This document shows, piece by piece, positions 11,480 to 23,689 of a stretch of 64,000 nt of DNA; within the stretch, counting starts at the first letter, position 1, and the number at the start of each line of letters is the position of its first letter. The position numbers and the translations under genes are program-made. The DNA lies in NCBI RefSeq assembly GCF_024139115.2, contig NC_085140.1, positions 295,521,293 to 295,585,292 on the forward strand, in the 5' to 3' direction. Under the pieces are notes generated by a model. That model had not been told where the DNA came from and searched no databases. It saw only the letters and a program-made list of their open reading frames with translations. The DNA is from Armigeres subalbatus (Eukaryota; Arthropoda; Insecta; Diptera; Culicidae).

Positions 11480-13514
11480 TGAACCTAACCGCTAACGGAG
11501 CCTGTGAAGCACCAGGGCACCCTTCACAGTATTGAGCCCTTATTGCGCCAACCGGAGCTATGGCGTAGTTGACTATTGCTTCTCCGGAATAATCGCTACT
11601 CTTATTCAATCTCAACGAGGTTAAATAAGGTGGGATTATAGGTATTTTTATTTATTTTATCTAATTGTCACCTATATGGATTCGCTTTATGCTTTTTCAC
11701 AGTGTACTCTGTGTTTCTTTGACGTTCTTGATACGATACCGACTTGGTTTCATCGTTGCTGTTCACATAAATGTTGAAGTTGTGGAGTGTATTATCGTAA
11801 TTCGCAATGGCTACAGTTAGGATAGCTCAAATCAATCTTCAGCACAAAAGAACAGCAACGATTAATCTTTGTAGACTTATGCAAAATGGCAAATCCCAAG
11901 TGGCTTTGGTGCAGGAACCCTATTTTCGCAAGGGTAGCTTTTACCTAGGAAACCTAGTAGACCCGGTTTTGCTGCTTTCAGTAATGAAATGGCAAACTCT
12001 CGATCAATCCGCGTGCATGTGTACTTATTAACAACGCTATCGTTGCTACACTTATCTGAACTAACAACCAGAGATGTATGTGCTGTCACAATTGATGCAA
12101 CTGGCGGATCCCCGTCAGGAAATAATCTATTTTCGGTTTATTTACACATGATGAACCATCCCCTGGATGCTTTCAAACAAGAGGTCAGTTATTGCACGTC
12201 AAAAGGCCTTCCGCTAATTGTCGGTAGTGATGCTAATCTCATCACATCATCTGGGGTAGCTCGGATATCAATCTGAGAGCTCCAGGTGGAATCTTAAGTA
12301 GTACCAAACTTGGTTTACTTACATAGGCAATGCAACCTTGGTATCTAATAGAGCGAAGTATTAGACTAACTCTCTGCTCAATAGAATCAGTCACGAGTTG
12401 ACGAATTGGCATGTGTCAGATGAGGAATCCATATCTGACCATCCTACATCTATTTTGATCAGTTGAATGTTTCTTCGCAGACCTTGCGTTTTAGAAATCC
12501 CGTTCAATCAACTGGGATCTCTATCAGAGTTGCTCTCGACAAAATTTCATGGATATCTACCATCCATTGAAACTCCTACCGACTTGGATGATGCCGTTGA
12601 TACTACAACGTTGCATATCGTGGAAGCTTTGAAGAAGCTTGCCTTGCGTTCTGTGAAAACCTCAAGAGGAACCCGTGGTGGAATTCCGATTTGGCTAAGC
12701 TCAGGAAGCAGTGTGAAGGAGTTGGAACAGACGCCATTCAGCAGGGACGGATTCTTTCAAGTTCTCCAAGCTTACAGAAGGCTCTACGATCTGCTGAACG
12801 ATCCGGCTGGAAAACCTTTGTGCAAATGTTTCCAATTTGAGTGAAGCCACTCGTTAAACAAAATTCTTGCGAGATCAAAGTTTTCCAAGTTGGCGAAATT
12901 CAAAGCCAAATGCGACTACACTTCTTCTGACGAAGAAGCGTTAGAGCACTTATTTGATACACTTCCTGGATGTGTGATATGTGCATCTTCGGATGTTCCT
13001 GATGTCTTTTCATGTAGTTATGGGTCTTGGGCTCAGGCTCGTAGAATCATAACTACTGAATCAGGCTCTTAATAGTTTTGCTCCTTACAAATCTCCAGGG
13101 AAGATGGGATCTATCCGTTCTTCTTCAGAAGGGTTTGAGCATATCAAACATGTTTTGAAAAACTTTTAAGTGCAGTTTTGCTACTGGCTTATTCCCTTAT
13201 CCTGGCGGATGTCACTGTAATTATCCCAAAGGAGGATGCTTCATGAAGAAGCAAAAGTTTGACCCATCAGTCTGACCTCATTTCTTCTGAAATGCTTAGA
13301 ACGCATTATCGATCATCACATTGTGATGACTGTTTGCAAACATGCCTCTTCATGTTAATCAACATGCTTACCAATCTGGAAAGTCCTGACTCTTCTACAC
13401 AAGGTTGTCTACGACATCGAAAAGCATTTGCTCAAAAGCAATCATGCTTGGTGCGTTCTTAGAATGAGGTGCTTTTGACAACGTGTCTTTCGATACATGT
13501 AATACGTAACTTCT
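11480..13514 (+). mobile_element. LOA/R1-type non-LTR retrotransposon, ORF2 relic
   Basis: A second leader resembling that of the neighbouring element begins near 11,495 (CTAACGGAGCCTGTG). ORF2 opens at 11,807 with MATVRIAQINLQHKR and VQEPYF, followed by VGSDANL near 12,220; these are endonuclease motifs of the APE-type nuclease in R1/LOA elements. The RT part is recognisable only in pieces, ending with a GAFDNVSF motif-A-like stretch at about 13,468-13,492 just before the sequence gap. Multiple frameshifts separate the pieces. The RT core, RNase H region and 3' end are missing or hidden by the gap. No function is expected. Confidence 0.7.
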
Positions 13515-13539
13515 NNNNNNNNNNNNNNNNNNNNNNNNN
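13515..13539. other. Assembly gap of exactly 25 N
   Basis: Twenty-five N bases interrupt the retroelement relic. A fixed 25-N run is usually a placeholder of unknown true size set by gap-filling software, so the order and distance of the flanks are not secure. Confidence 0.99.
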
Positions 13540-13647
13540 GTCCATAATAAATACTTATATTTCATGCGAAGGTTCATTGATTAGATATACTGTCCAATCA
13601 GTAAAATCTTCCCAAAAATAAATCCTCATTTACTGACTAACTCAGTT

Positions 13648-13830
13648 ATGTTCACATAAAGCAGCTACCTTTATTACCGATTTTAATGTTATTTTGACAT
13701 ATCTCGTTTATGCTGACAACTCGGTTATGTAAAATATTGCTGTTGAAATTACTGGGCGATCCGTAGTCCAAAAACTCAGTAAAATTTTACCGACTTCGGT
13801 AAAATAAAGTAGCTGTGTACGTGAACGGTT
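13648..13830. mobile_element. Foldback MITE
   Basis: The left end (GTTCACATAAAGCAGCTACC) and the reverse-complemented right end (GTTCACGTACACAGCTACTT) match over about 34 bp with few differences. The interior is AT-rich and noncoding. I cannot define the target duplication. Confidence 0.55.
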
Positions 13831-13834
13831 TAAC

Positions 13835-14600
13835 TTCTCATAGAACTTTCGTGTGTTATTAGCGCGGTACAGTTGCTCCGTTTCTTCACGGTCTCGATCT
13901 TCCTGCTGGCGCTTTTTCCTCCGGAAAATCGAGTTTTGTCTGTTCCGCGCCTGTTTATATCGTGCCTCGTTCGCCCTCGTGCGGTGTTGCAACAATCTCG
14001 CCCATGCTGCATTCTTCTCTTCCACTAACTGCTCACATTCGCCGTCAGCACCAATCGTTTTCACCAGTCCAGAGCAACGTGCCTATGATACAGCAGTTGC
14101 GAATTACTACCAATGCGCGGATCCAGATATCTCTCCAGCCATCTTCAAGAGACGCTTTATATAACATCTTCCGTTGGAAGTGCCACTTCCAGCTGCTGCG
14201 CGTATGCTTGGCCTGGTCTACCCGTCTTGTAGCCGCCCAATGTTAAGCCGCGGCGTCCGACTTCGACGCGTATTGTACACCGTCGAGAGTTTTTGAGCGC
14301 AGGCATACTGCAACGAGGTAGTGAATTGGATTCAATATTCGCACTGCAGTAAGTGCGGACATTCGTGATGTCGGAGAAGAATTTACCGTCGATTAGAACG
14401 TGGATCATTGATTTGATTTTCCGTTTCTTGGTCGAGTGATCTCCGGCGTGGCGGCCTTGTGGATATTTTGCGGGGAAAGAAGGTGCGCTTCGGACTGCCA
14501 TTCCGCAGGAGGCTGCGAAGTTTATGCATCGTTGGCCGTTGTCATTCGATACGGTGTGCAGACTATCCGGTCCGAAGATCTATTAGTCTCCACAAGTCAA
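13835..14600 (-). mobile_element. RTE-like retrotransposon fragment (endonuclease end and pre-RT region)
   Basis: Read on the minus strand, 14,501-14,157 encodes HVLIDGKFFSDITNVRTY, the end of an endonuclease domain of the class often labelled craniofacial-development-protein-2-like in insect genomes. It is followed at 14,064-13,835 by a basic, Gln/Arg-rich linker ending ANNTRKFYEKLNRS, which in this class precedes the reverse transcriptase. The matching RT part of the same class is seen at 42,119-43,860. The fragment is frameshifted between the two pieces and truncated at both ends. Confidence 0.7.
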
Positions 14601-16030
14601 GGGAGGTAATCTTCTTCTTCTTCTACTGAATCGAGCGGCGTGAAAATTTAGATGCAGAGGTTTTGAGGCCGGGGAAGAGTTCTTGCAGATAGTTCGAGGG
14701 AACTCTCTTCTCATTGAAACCTGGCTCCCTATACAAATGAAACACCAATTTCATCAAAACTCGAAATCAAACAAATGGAAACAAATCTAGTGAGGGTTTT
14801 GGAAGGAAGATATGTTTCTGTGGTGGTTTTACAACACCTCCCCCTTACGGAAGGGGGCTCCCAACAAAAGGAACCCGAAATTTCTACATAACTCGAGAAC
14901 TAATCAGAATAAATCAATTTGAAGGCAGAAAGTAAAAGTTCGTCAAGATTCTTTAGTAATAAATAAATAATCAAATGGAATAAAAAAAAATTAAAAATTT
15001 CCTCAGATTTGTTAAAGAACGTTTTGAAAGGATTCTCAAAATTTGCAGGATTTTTTTTGTTGCCCCTGAATTGATATTTTTGAGCAAAACAATCCAAAGG
15101 GAGGGAGACATATTTTAAAAAATATTTATATTGGACTAATAATATTTTGGCCGATTAAATGCTTGCCTGGATCATGAAAGATTTAACTTTGATTCAGGAA
15201 GGTCAATAGATACTTGAGATATTTTATAATACGAGTTGCAAACATGCAGTACTTATTATTTGACAAAAAAAAGCTTTGGAACGCATGCGTTCTTTGGTGA
15301 ATATATGGAGGTTACAATAGAGCTATCACCTTCTTGCTCCCTGATTCAAAAGTCTTGCAATGATATTAATAAAATGGTTGCACGAATATATTATCCATGG
15401 TGACATTCAATTATTGGTAGAATCATACTCAAATCTGAATCATCGAGGTCTCATGCACGAACTAACTCGCCTGCGATTCTGCCGGGAGAGCATCGCGCTT
15501 GCGTTTCTCAGCCAGAATCGCATCGCTTCGCTTACTCCCCGAAAAATTATTTTTAGTTCTAAAAAAGCGTCAAAACGCCACAATAGTCAGAAGCGTATCA
15601 TTTACTTGTTTATATATTACAATTAAATGTAAGCCATTGTTTTTAGACGAAAAACCTTAGTTAATTCAATGCATTCAACAATGAAAAGAACACGTGAAAA
15701 TAATCAATGCAATGATTACAAATTGCGATTCAGAATCAAACTGAGGCGAAATCTCTGATTGCCCTTTGATTCTGATGGAGATTTGACTACACGCATGGTT
15801 TGAATCGCCGATGCGATTTGAGGACTTTTGAGAGTTTTACACCACAACTTGCTGGTGACACTGCCAGACAGTGGGGAGTTAGATTGTAATAACTTACACT
15901 CCCTCTTTTCCTGTATCACAACGTTTACTACTCGCCTTGCATCCACAACCAAATTAATTTTGGTTTTTGAGGTAAGGTATCTGTTCCCATATTAATAACA
16001 ACCCGTATATTAATCTCAGCCGTCGATAAA
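14600..16030. other. AT-rich intergenic sequence
   Basis: No gene or repeat family recognised. A slightly GC-richer patch at 15,440-15,540 and frames at 15,360-15,626 (plus) and 15,716-15,952 (minus) show no domain or signal. Confidence 0.5.
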
Positions 16031-16091
16031 CCAAATAAAAATCAATTTGATTACAATTTCTCACATCGTATGTGTACACAATAATGAATAG

Positions 16092-19000
16092 GCATGGCCA
16101 TAGGCATAGCAAGGGGCAAGAGAGGGCCGTAGTCCCCTAAATAGAACGTGAGAGGGGGAACTTGAGGGGGAGCTATCGCCCCCTAAGTGTCATGGAAAGA
16201 TTAGACGGGTACTGAAAAATGAGATTCTCTCAAACATAGTGCACTTTGTGAATCCAATCCTTATACAAGAAGCCAAATTAGGTGGATGAAATTCAAAAAG
16301 ATTCCCCAAAACTTATTAGAGCATCAGGATAATACTATGAGAAGTTCAAAACAACTCCAGAAACATGTTTCGGACTCAAAAATTTCTTCTTAGAAAATCC
16401 TTCTAGAAGCTTCCCCTAGGAACTTCTGAATTCACTCGGAAAGTTATCCACAAATTCCTCTAGAAAATCGTTTGAAGATATAATCCTTCTCATGTAATTG
16501 TAATTCCTCCTTATCAAAAACCCCACTAAATTTTTTTAGGGAATTCCACGAAATCCTTGAAGATTTCTTTTTCTTCGTTTATTCTCTCCTTCAGAATAAT
16601 CCAGCAAAATCAGGCATGCACGTTCGAGAGTTCCGTCCAAGAATACATACTGAATTTCTTCCAAAAATTACCAGAAGTTTCTTCAAAATTTATGACGGAA
16701 ATCCTCCGATTTAGCTCCATAATTTCACTTGTAAATCTATAAGAAATTCCTTCGGAAATTCTTCTAGGAACTTCTCCGGGCATTCCTCTCGGAATTCTTC
16801 CTTTAATTCCTCGGGATTTACTTCAGAGAATTTTCGGGAATAACTCCAAACATTCAATAGCGAAATCATCTAGCATTCCAATCTGGAATTCTTTTTGTAA
16901 TTACTTCAGAATATCCTTCAAAGAAATCCTCCAGAAATATCTTCATGAATTTCTCCTGGAATTCGTCAAGTATTCCCAAAGTATATAGTATCCCCAGAAA
17001 TTCCTTACAGCTATTTTTCGGGAGTTTCATTCAGGTACTTCTTCAGGAATTTCTGCAGGAGATATTCACTTGGAAGTGTACTTACGAATTCCTTCCGGAC
17101 TTCACTCGGAATTTACTCCGGATATCTGCCAAGAGTTCTTTGAAATTTCTTCGGAACAATCCGCAGGGATTTTCTTCAACAATTCATCTGGGAATACTTT
17201 CAGGATTTCATCTGGAATTTCACCATTAATTCCTCCTGGTAATTTTTCTGGGGAATTACTTTGAATATTTTTCGGAAATTCCTTTAGGAACTTCTCTAAG
17301 AATTATTTCAGGACTTCATGTAGAATTCCTCCGGATGTGCTTGTGGGAGTTCCTCCAGAGTTCTTCCAGGAGTTTTCAAGAAATTCTCAATAATACCCAG
17401 CCTATAGGAACTTTACAGGGAATTCCTGGACGATATTTGGCAGGAATTTCACGCGGGAAATGGGATTTCGGATGTTCCTTCAGAAAACCATTTGTTTCCT
17501 TCCTCTAGGATATTCCAAATGGATGTTCCTCTGAAGTTCCACCAGTAGTTCTTCAGGAAATCAATCAGGCTTTCTTCCAGGAATTCATTTTAGCATTTTC
17601 TTTTGGCATTTATCTACAAATTCTCCAGAAGTTCCTCGAGAAATTTCTCTGGGAGTTCTGACGGGAATTCCTCCAGGAAAAGGTTACTTTAAAAATTCTT
17701 CCAGGAGTTCCTCCTGGAATTCTTACGGAAGTTCTTTTGGGAGTTCCTTCTAGAATTCTTACGAGAGTTCCTCCAGGATTTCCTCCGGAAATTCTTTCTG
17801 TACTGCCGTAATCTGAAAAAGTGACGTATACGCCATTTTCCAAAAATGGTGTTAACGAGTACTACTCATCGAGCTCTTTAACAGAAAAATGGAAAACATG
17901 CATGTTGCAAAATGGCCACCGGCAGTTCCTCCGAGAATTCCTCTGATAATTTCTCCGGAAATTCCTATAGAAAATCCCCCAGGAGTTCCTCCGGAAATTA
18001 CTCTGGGAGTTCCTCCGGGAGTTCCTTGTCAGAGAAACACCCGGAGAAACTGCCGGTGAAACTCCCGGAGGGATTCTCGTAGAAACTGCTGGTGGATCTC
18101 CCTGAGGAATTCCCGAAGGAACTGCCGGGAGGAGCTCCGTGGAAGAACTCCCGGAGGAATTTCAGGAGGAACTACTAGAAGAATTCCTAGGAACTCCGGA
18201 TGAGCTCCCCAGAGAAACTATCGGAAGAACTTCTGCTGAATTTCCAGCCTAATTTCTGAAAGCCTAAATGATTTCCTGAAAAAAAGCCTGAATAATTTCC
18301 TGGAATAGCTTCATGTTGGAACTCCAGGAGAATTTCAGGAGAAACTCATGGATGAATTGCTGGTGCAAATTCCCGGAGGAACTCTCTCAAGAAGAATTTT
18401 CTGGAAGAATTTCTGAAAGAAACTCCAGGAGCATTATCAACATTTCAAAGGAACCCCAGGAAACTACAAGAGGCAATCTCGGAAACAAGAGAATTCATGT
18501 TATGAACAAATCTCGTCTAGCTGCAACCTTTGTTGGGGTTTGTAGCTGGACCATCATCATCATCGAGAGGACCTCCCGGAGAATTCCCTGAGGAGCTCGC
18601 AGAGAAATTCCTGTCAGGAGGTTCTGGTGGAAAATCTATATAAATTCCTGAAGAAGCCTAAACAAATTCCAATTCACTGCTGAAATTCCCGGAAGAATTT
18701 TCAGAGGAACTGCCGATAGAACTACCGGAATAATTCTCAGCTAAATCCTAGAGAAATTGGAAATGCCGGTGGAACTCCTGGAAGAATTCCAGGAAGAATT
18801 GTCGGAGAAAATCCTGGAGGATCTCCAGTGGAAATCTTGAAGTTTCAACCTGAATTCTTCAGGATTTCATTATGAATTAATCTAGTAATTCCTCTGAAAT
18901 TCCATTGTTGATTTCATTTTCGGTATAATTTCTGTACAAATTTCCGGTGGAATTCTTGGAGAAATTCTTTTTTGAAATTTTCACAAGAAATTATTCGAAA

Positions 19001-19775
19001 CAATTCACGGAAAATTTTATGGAATTTGCACAAGAAATTCGAAGATTTTTCGATGTAATTCTCTAAGGAATGTTTACTGGCAATTCTTGGCGGAATTTCC
19101 ACGGAATATTCTTTATTCTTAAAAATTATGGAAACTGCACGAAATTATTTTGGTGTTATTGCAGGGAATTCTGCAGAACTTATAAAGAAGTTCGTGAAGA
19201 TTTTCTTGGAGTAAATAATGGTGGAATTTTCGGATCAATTCCCGGAAAAATTTATGGTGGAATTCCTGAAGGCACTGCCGAATAAGTTGCTGGAGGCATT
19301 CCTGAAGAATCCCTGATAGAATTTCGCATAGAATGCCAGGAGCAATTGTCGAAGGAATTCCTGGAGAAAGCTTGCATATTGACTTTTCTGCCTATTTTAT
19401 AATAAATATTATTTCAGAGAGAATTTGTTAAAAAATTCAGATGTATGGTTCTAGTTTTTTTAAACTTATGGAAGAATGCATAAGACAAGACTTATGGAAG
19501 AATGCAGGATTTTTTTAATAATTGTTATAGCCGATTTTATATTCTTTCTGAATACTAAGTTCGTTAATGTTTTTCTCACTTTATTTAAAAATATCTGATG
19601 AGCAATAAATCACGCATTTTTAAATCCGTTATTGTTTTAATAATTATTGTTTCGATTTGGTTTGGATTTAGTTTCATGTGTTAATATTCATGTGTTTTTA
19701 TAAAATTACTATAAAACTACGATTTAGAAGACCAAAAAAGTTGGCCCCCCCCTTCTCGAAATCCTGGCTACGCCC
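16092..19775. mobile_element. 3.7-kb foldback element filled with minisatellite
   Basis: An 8-bp direct repeat ATGAATAG flanks the insert (16,084-16,091 and 19,776-19,783), and copy 1 has this word once at the empty site (about 92-105). The ends are imperfect inverted repeats: CATAGGCATAGCAAGG near the left, and CATGGGCGTAGCCAGG when the right end, with two flanking bases, is reverse-complemented. Inside, 16,400-18,030 consists of units like AATTCCTCCGGAAATT; after about 18,030 the strand sense flips to GGAGAAACTGCCGG, making one giant imperfect palindrome. An 8-bp duplication suggests hAT-type transposition. No transposase is seen. Confidence 0.75.
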
Positions 19776-19784
19776 ATGAATAGT

Positions 19785-22510
19785 CCAATGTTTGGAATAT
19801 TATTTAAAATTCCGTTTGAGTAATGTTTTAGTTCACAAGACTCAAATTATTAAAAACAAAATTATAAAACACATTTATTTTTATTTTCCTACCTCTGAAC
19901 TGTTGATTTGATGCACTGCTCGATTGCTACTAGCAGATTCATCTCATTTCAGGCCGTTGTTTTCCACTCAATTTCAAGCTAAAACAAATGTATCCTTTCA
20001 AAATACACTTCACAACACATAGAGCACATCACATTTTCACTTTAAATATAATCATATTTGAAAAACTAACGCGATTTCCTATAGAACAACGTCTAAATTA
20101 TCCTTGTCCGTATTCCAAACTATTTACATGGCCTGCAGCATCTGCAAGGGTTGCCGAACTATATTTTTATTTCAAAAATGCTTGAATGAACTTTCATTGT
20201 GAAATTCAACTCTTATGTTTGTAAAACAAGGTATATCGAAGAGATAAGCTATGACAAACATAAAATTAAACTGATAAGTTGGAAAACTACAACAAAAACT
20301 GCAATTTTGTAATTATATTTCAACTCAAATACAAAACATTGAAGAATTCGGCATCACTGCAATCATATCGTTACGTATACACACAAGTAATAGTGTGCGT
20401 ATTTTATGTTGGAAACAGTATTATTGATATAGGTACAGGCATAGGATTAACTGTTTTTGAATGTTATTGAAATAGGTGCATGGCAGTGATGATGTTTTTT
20501 AACTAAATACTTCTATAATGTGATAACAATTTTATTTTTGAAGTTACCAAATTGTTATCAATAAAAAATGACGTGAGCCGAGCATAATTATTCTCATGTT
20601 ACTTGATTGTTGGGTGAGAAATAAATGCATTTCATATGCGCATTGGCTTATTGTTATTGATATAGGAACAGATACCCTACATGATTGATATTTTATGATT
20701 TCTAGTGATGCACGAAAAACAAGATATGCCAATGATTGGAATATTTCTGAATAACAAATGTTGCAAATGGGAAAAGAGGATGCTCCCTAGAGCTTCTTCT
20801 ATTGAAATATTTCATCAAATTCTTTAAAACCCAAAATGTAGGCAATTCGGATCCAAGAAAGGCATTACTACCACTGAGGAATAAATTTGGGTTTTCATAG
20901 TAAATTTTAAAACAATTGTCGTATCCAACAATTTGCATATCTTAAGATACGCTAGTTTTGTTAGAAACCAGTGACATAAGTAATCAAATAATTTTTCTAA
21001 AAATATCCATGCATGATGGCACTACAATCCTTAATGAACAAAACTGCCTTGCGTAGTTTACGTTGGGCGGTTGTGTCTTGTACATAACCCTTATGATTTT
21101 TTTAATAGGTCATTGCTCTGAATCTGAAACTGGTGACGTGAGAGCCGAATTAGTGGCAAATGACAATAATGTCGTGACATTCCGAGACATTTTTGTATTG
21201 TTCTTTATGTTGATTATTTTACATTGTATTTAGAGCAATGGTCTGTTTGATAAAGTTCTAGGATCCTTCAAGCACTACATGTGAATCAAAAAATCGGAAT
21301 CCTAAATAACTTTCGAAAAAAGAAAGTTAGTAATAGCCTTTAAAAGAAATCCCATGAGTTTGTTTATGACATTTCCTATTACTATTCAGGAGTTGCTTCG
21401 GAAATTCGTTCGGAAATTCCTGAAGTAAATTACGGGAGCCGAGGGAATAGAAGTTCTGATGTAATAGTTAGAGATGTTTGTAAAAGGATGATTTTCAAAA
21501 AGAGCTCTAAGAAAAAAAAATTAAAGGAATTTTCCAAAAAAAAATCCTTTGAAATTTTTAATTTTTTTTGTACATTCATTTGCAGTGGAGTTTTGAAGAA
21601 ATTCATTGAAGAATTCTGTAGTGGAGCACTGGGGGAAATTCTGATTGATTATATAGAAGAACTTACGATGGTATTCCTGAAATTCTGAATGACTAACCGA
21701 ATTAATTCCTAAGTATCTCATACACAAAAAACATCTGGATTTTCTGAACGAACTTTTGGATAAATTCATGAAACCTGACCCGGCAGAAGCCATGAGCAGA
21801 ATAACAAAACATGATATGGACTTGATAAAAATGAGTTTGCATTTCCTTTGAGGTGATATAGCTCACGAACTAGATGATCGATTTGTACGGTTTTCTCACT
21901 AATCGATTCGTCTTGGGCTTCTGCTGTGTTTGTATATACAAAGAATTTGTAAATTTGATGGGGAAAGTTGAAAAAAAAATCAAAATACGATATAAGTGCG
22001 AGTTGGGAGGAAACCTAATGCGATCGCAAAAACAATATCTATAGTGCGGCTCTGCAATAAACTTTACAATTGACAGTTTTAATGCAAAATAATATAAACC
22101 CCAGCAAGATCGGGTATGTTCAACTAGTATGAGATAAAAGAACAGGCAACATTATCAAAAATTTGCACCGAAATATCATTTAAATATCAAGAAATGCTAT
22201 GGATGAAAACAAACTAATGGCGTTGATATTGAACACTTAGCATAACTTAATCCCCTCATGATATTTTAGTTCAAAATATTGATATTGTCGTCTGGTCTTT
22301 TATCTCTTATATCAATCATGCCCATATCTCATTTTGCTATCTTATCAACATTTGATATTATTGAGCAATTTTTGTCTACTCGATGATATGGATGATTTTT
22401 TTGTTAATTAACTTGGCTGCGCTTATGCACAGCACATGTTCCCAAAATGGACAAATTGATACATAATTTGCGAAAAAGAATCCACGTCGAACCCTCAACC
22501 TTCTACTCTC
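19785..22510. other. AT-rich noncoding, copy 2 partner of 100-4,190
   Basis: No gene. It contains the unoccupied target site (20,376) of the transposon that sits at 691-2,112 in copy 1. Confidence 0.6.
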
Positions 22511-22910
22511 TTGTTGTGAATTTCCAAAGGCATTCTTAAGGAAATTCCAGAAGGATTTATTCTAAAGGAATCTCTGAAGGTATTCCTAAATAAATTTCCT
22601 TTGGTACAAGGGCACTCCGAAGGATGTTCTAAAAAAAATCTGAAGAAATTCCTTAAAGAATTCGTAAAAGAATTTCCGAATGAATTTCCGAAATTTCATT
22701 ATAATTTTTTTTAAATTTTGTAAGAAATATCTTTAGTAAATTCCAAATGAATTTCTGGATATATCTCCGTTGTAAATTCTGGGGGATTTTCTGCAGAAAT
22801 TCTGGAGGAAATTTCGGAATAATTCTTAGGGGAATATCCAAAGATTTTTTTCGCAGAAATATTGGTCAGAACTATATTTGGGTATTCTGTTCGGAAATTC
22901 TTTTACGAAT
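22510..22910. repeat. Degenerate GGAATTTC-type minisatellite, copy 2
   Basis: Partner of 4,190-4,560; imperfect GAAATTC units. Confidence 0.65.
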
Positions 22911-22920
22911 TCCAAATGGC

Positions 22921-23088
22921 CGCGAACCGAGCATTGTAGCTTCAAACTATTATAGGGACAGGGCTATATATTGGTTTGACCAGCAATCCATGCAATGGAA
23001 CAGTATCACTCGAGAAACCATTGATATTGCTAATCCAACAATGATCCACATTAAGCACCCGCGCACTCATAGGAAGTTCGATCACTAA
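22921..23088 (+). other. Possible coding exon, copy 2
   Basis: The stretch starts REPSIVASNYYRDRA and ends KHPRTHRKFDH before TAA (23,086-23,088). Length is identical to the copy-1 partner with only substitutions, several of which change amino acids (for example Tyr/Gln and Gln/His). It is open upstream through the minisatellite without a convincing start or splice acceptor. Unrecognised; it could equally be a transposon tail. Confidence 0.3.
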
Positions 23089-23585
23089 CTCCAGCGAGAC
23101 CCGTGTCCCGGCGGCATAGCACTAGCCGAAACCAAAAAATATCAGCGAAAACAAGACAGAAAAAATATGCTGCCAAAAAACAAAACCGACCGGCCGCGCG
23201 CAGAGCCTACTTCGATCTTTTTCTTCCTTTGTAAGTTCCTTTCGATTTACAATTCTGTGATGCTTGTCGCTTAAGAAATCCCTTCCCAAACTCAAGGAAG
23301 AAATAAAGACCTTCGAATATTCTCATAGAAATTCCAGGAATTTAAAAAAATTGGCGGAAAATCAGTTTCTTTTTCTCAGATCAATTGTGACGTATAAAAT
23401 CAAATTTCAGGGAAAATATTCGATTTGGTGAATCATGTGCCCCAGCTTAACTTCGCCAGTGATTCTAAAAATTGAAGGAATATCAGTTTTTTTCAGAACA
23501 ATTTTGGGGCAGTGGAACTGTTCCGATTTTCTACTAACTGAACATATATTCATCTCATCGCGAAACAAAGAAATACAGCACCAAC

Positions 23586-23670
23586 CAAGATTTTTTTATG
23601 TACAGGTTATCCGACTTCGTCAGTAGATGGGAATAACCATCGGGGGGGGAACATACATAAAAAAATCTTG
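23586..23670. mobile_element. 85-bp hAT-type MITE with 8-bp target duplication
   Basis: A perfect 17-bp inverted repeat, CAAGATTTTTTTATGTA, occupies both ends (23,586-23,602 and 23,654-23,670). It is flanked by the 8-bp duplication GCACCAAC (23,578-23,585 and 23,671-23,678). Copy 1 has the single uninterrupted GCACCAAC at about 5,186. An 8-bp duplication with a CA start fits the hAT superfamily; the element is far too short to be autonomous. Confidence 0.88.
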
Positions 23671-23689
23671 GCACCAACTTCGTTGCTTT

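Noticed and set aside
16557..19285. Many 60-94-codon frames rich in Phe, Ser, Ile, Gly and Arg
   Set aside because: They are translations of the degenerate AATTCC/GGAATT minisatellite and shift frame with every unit.
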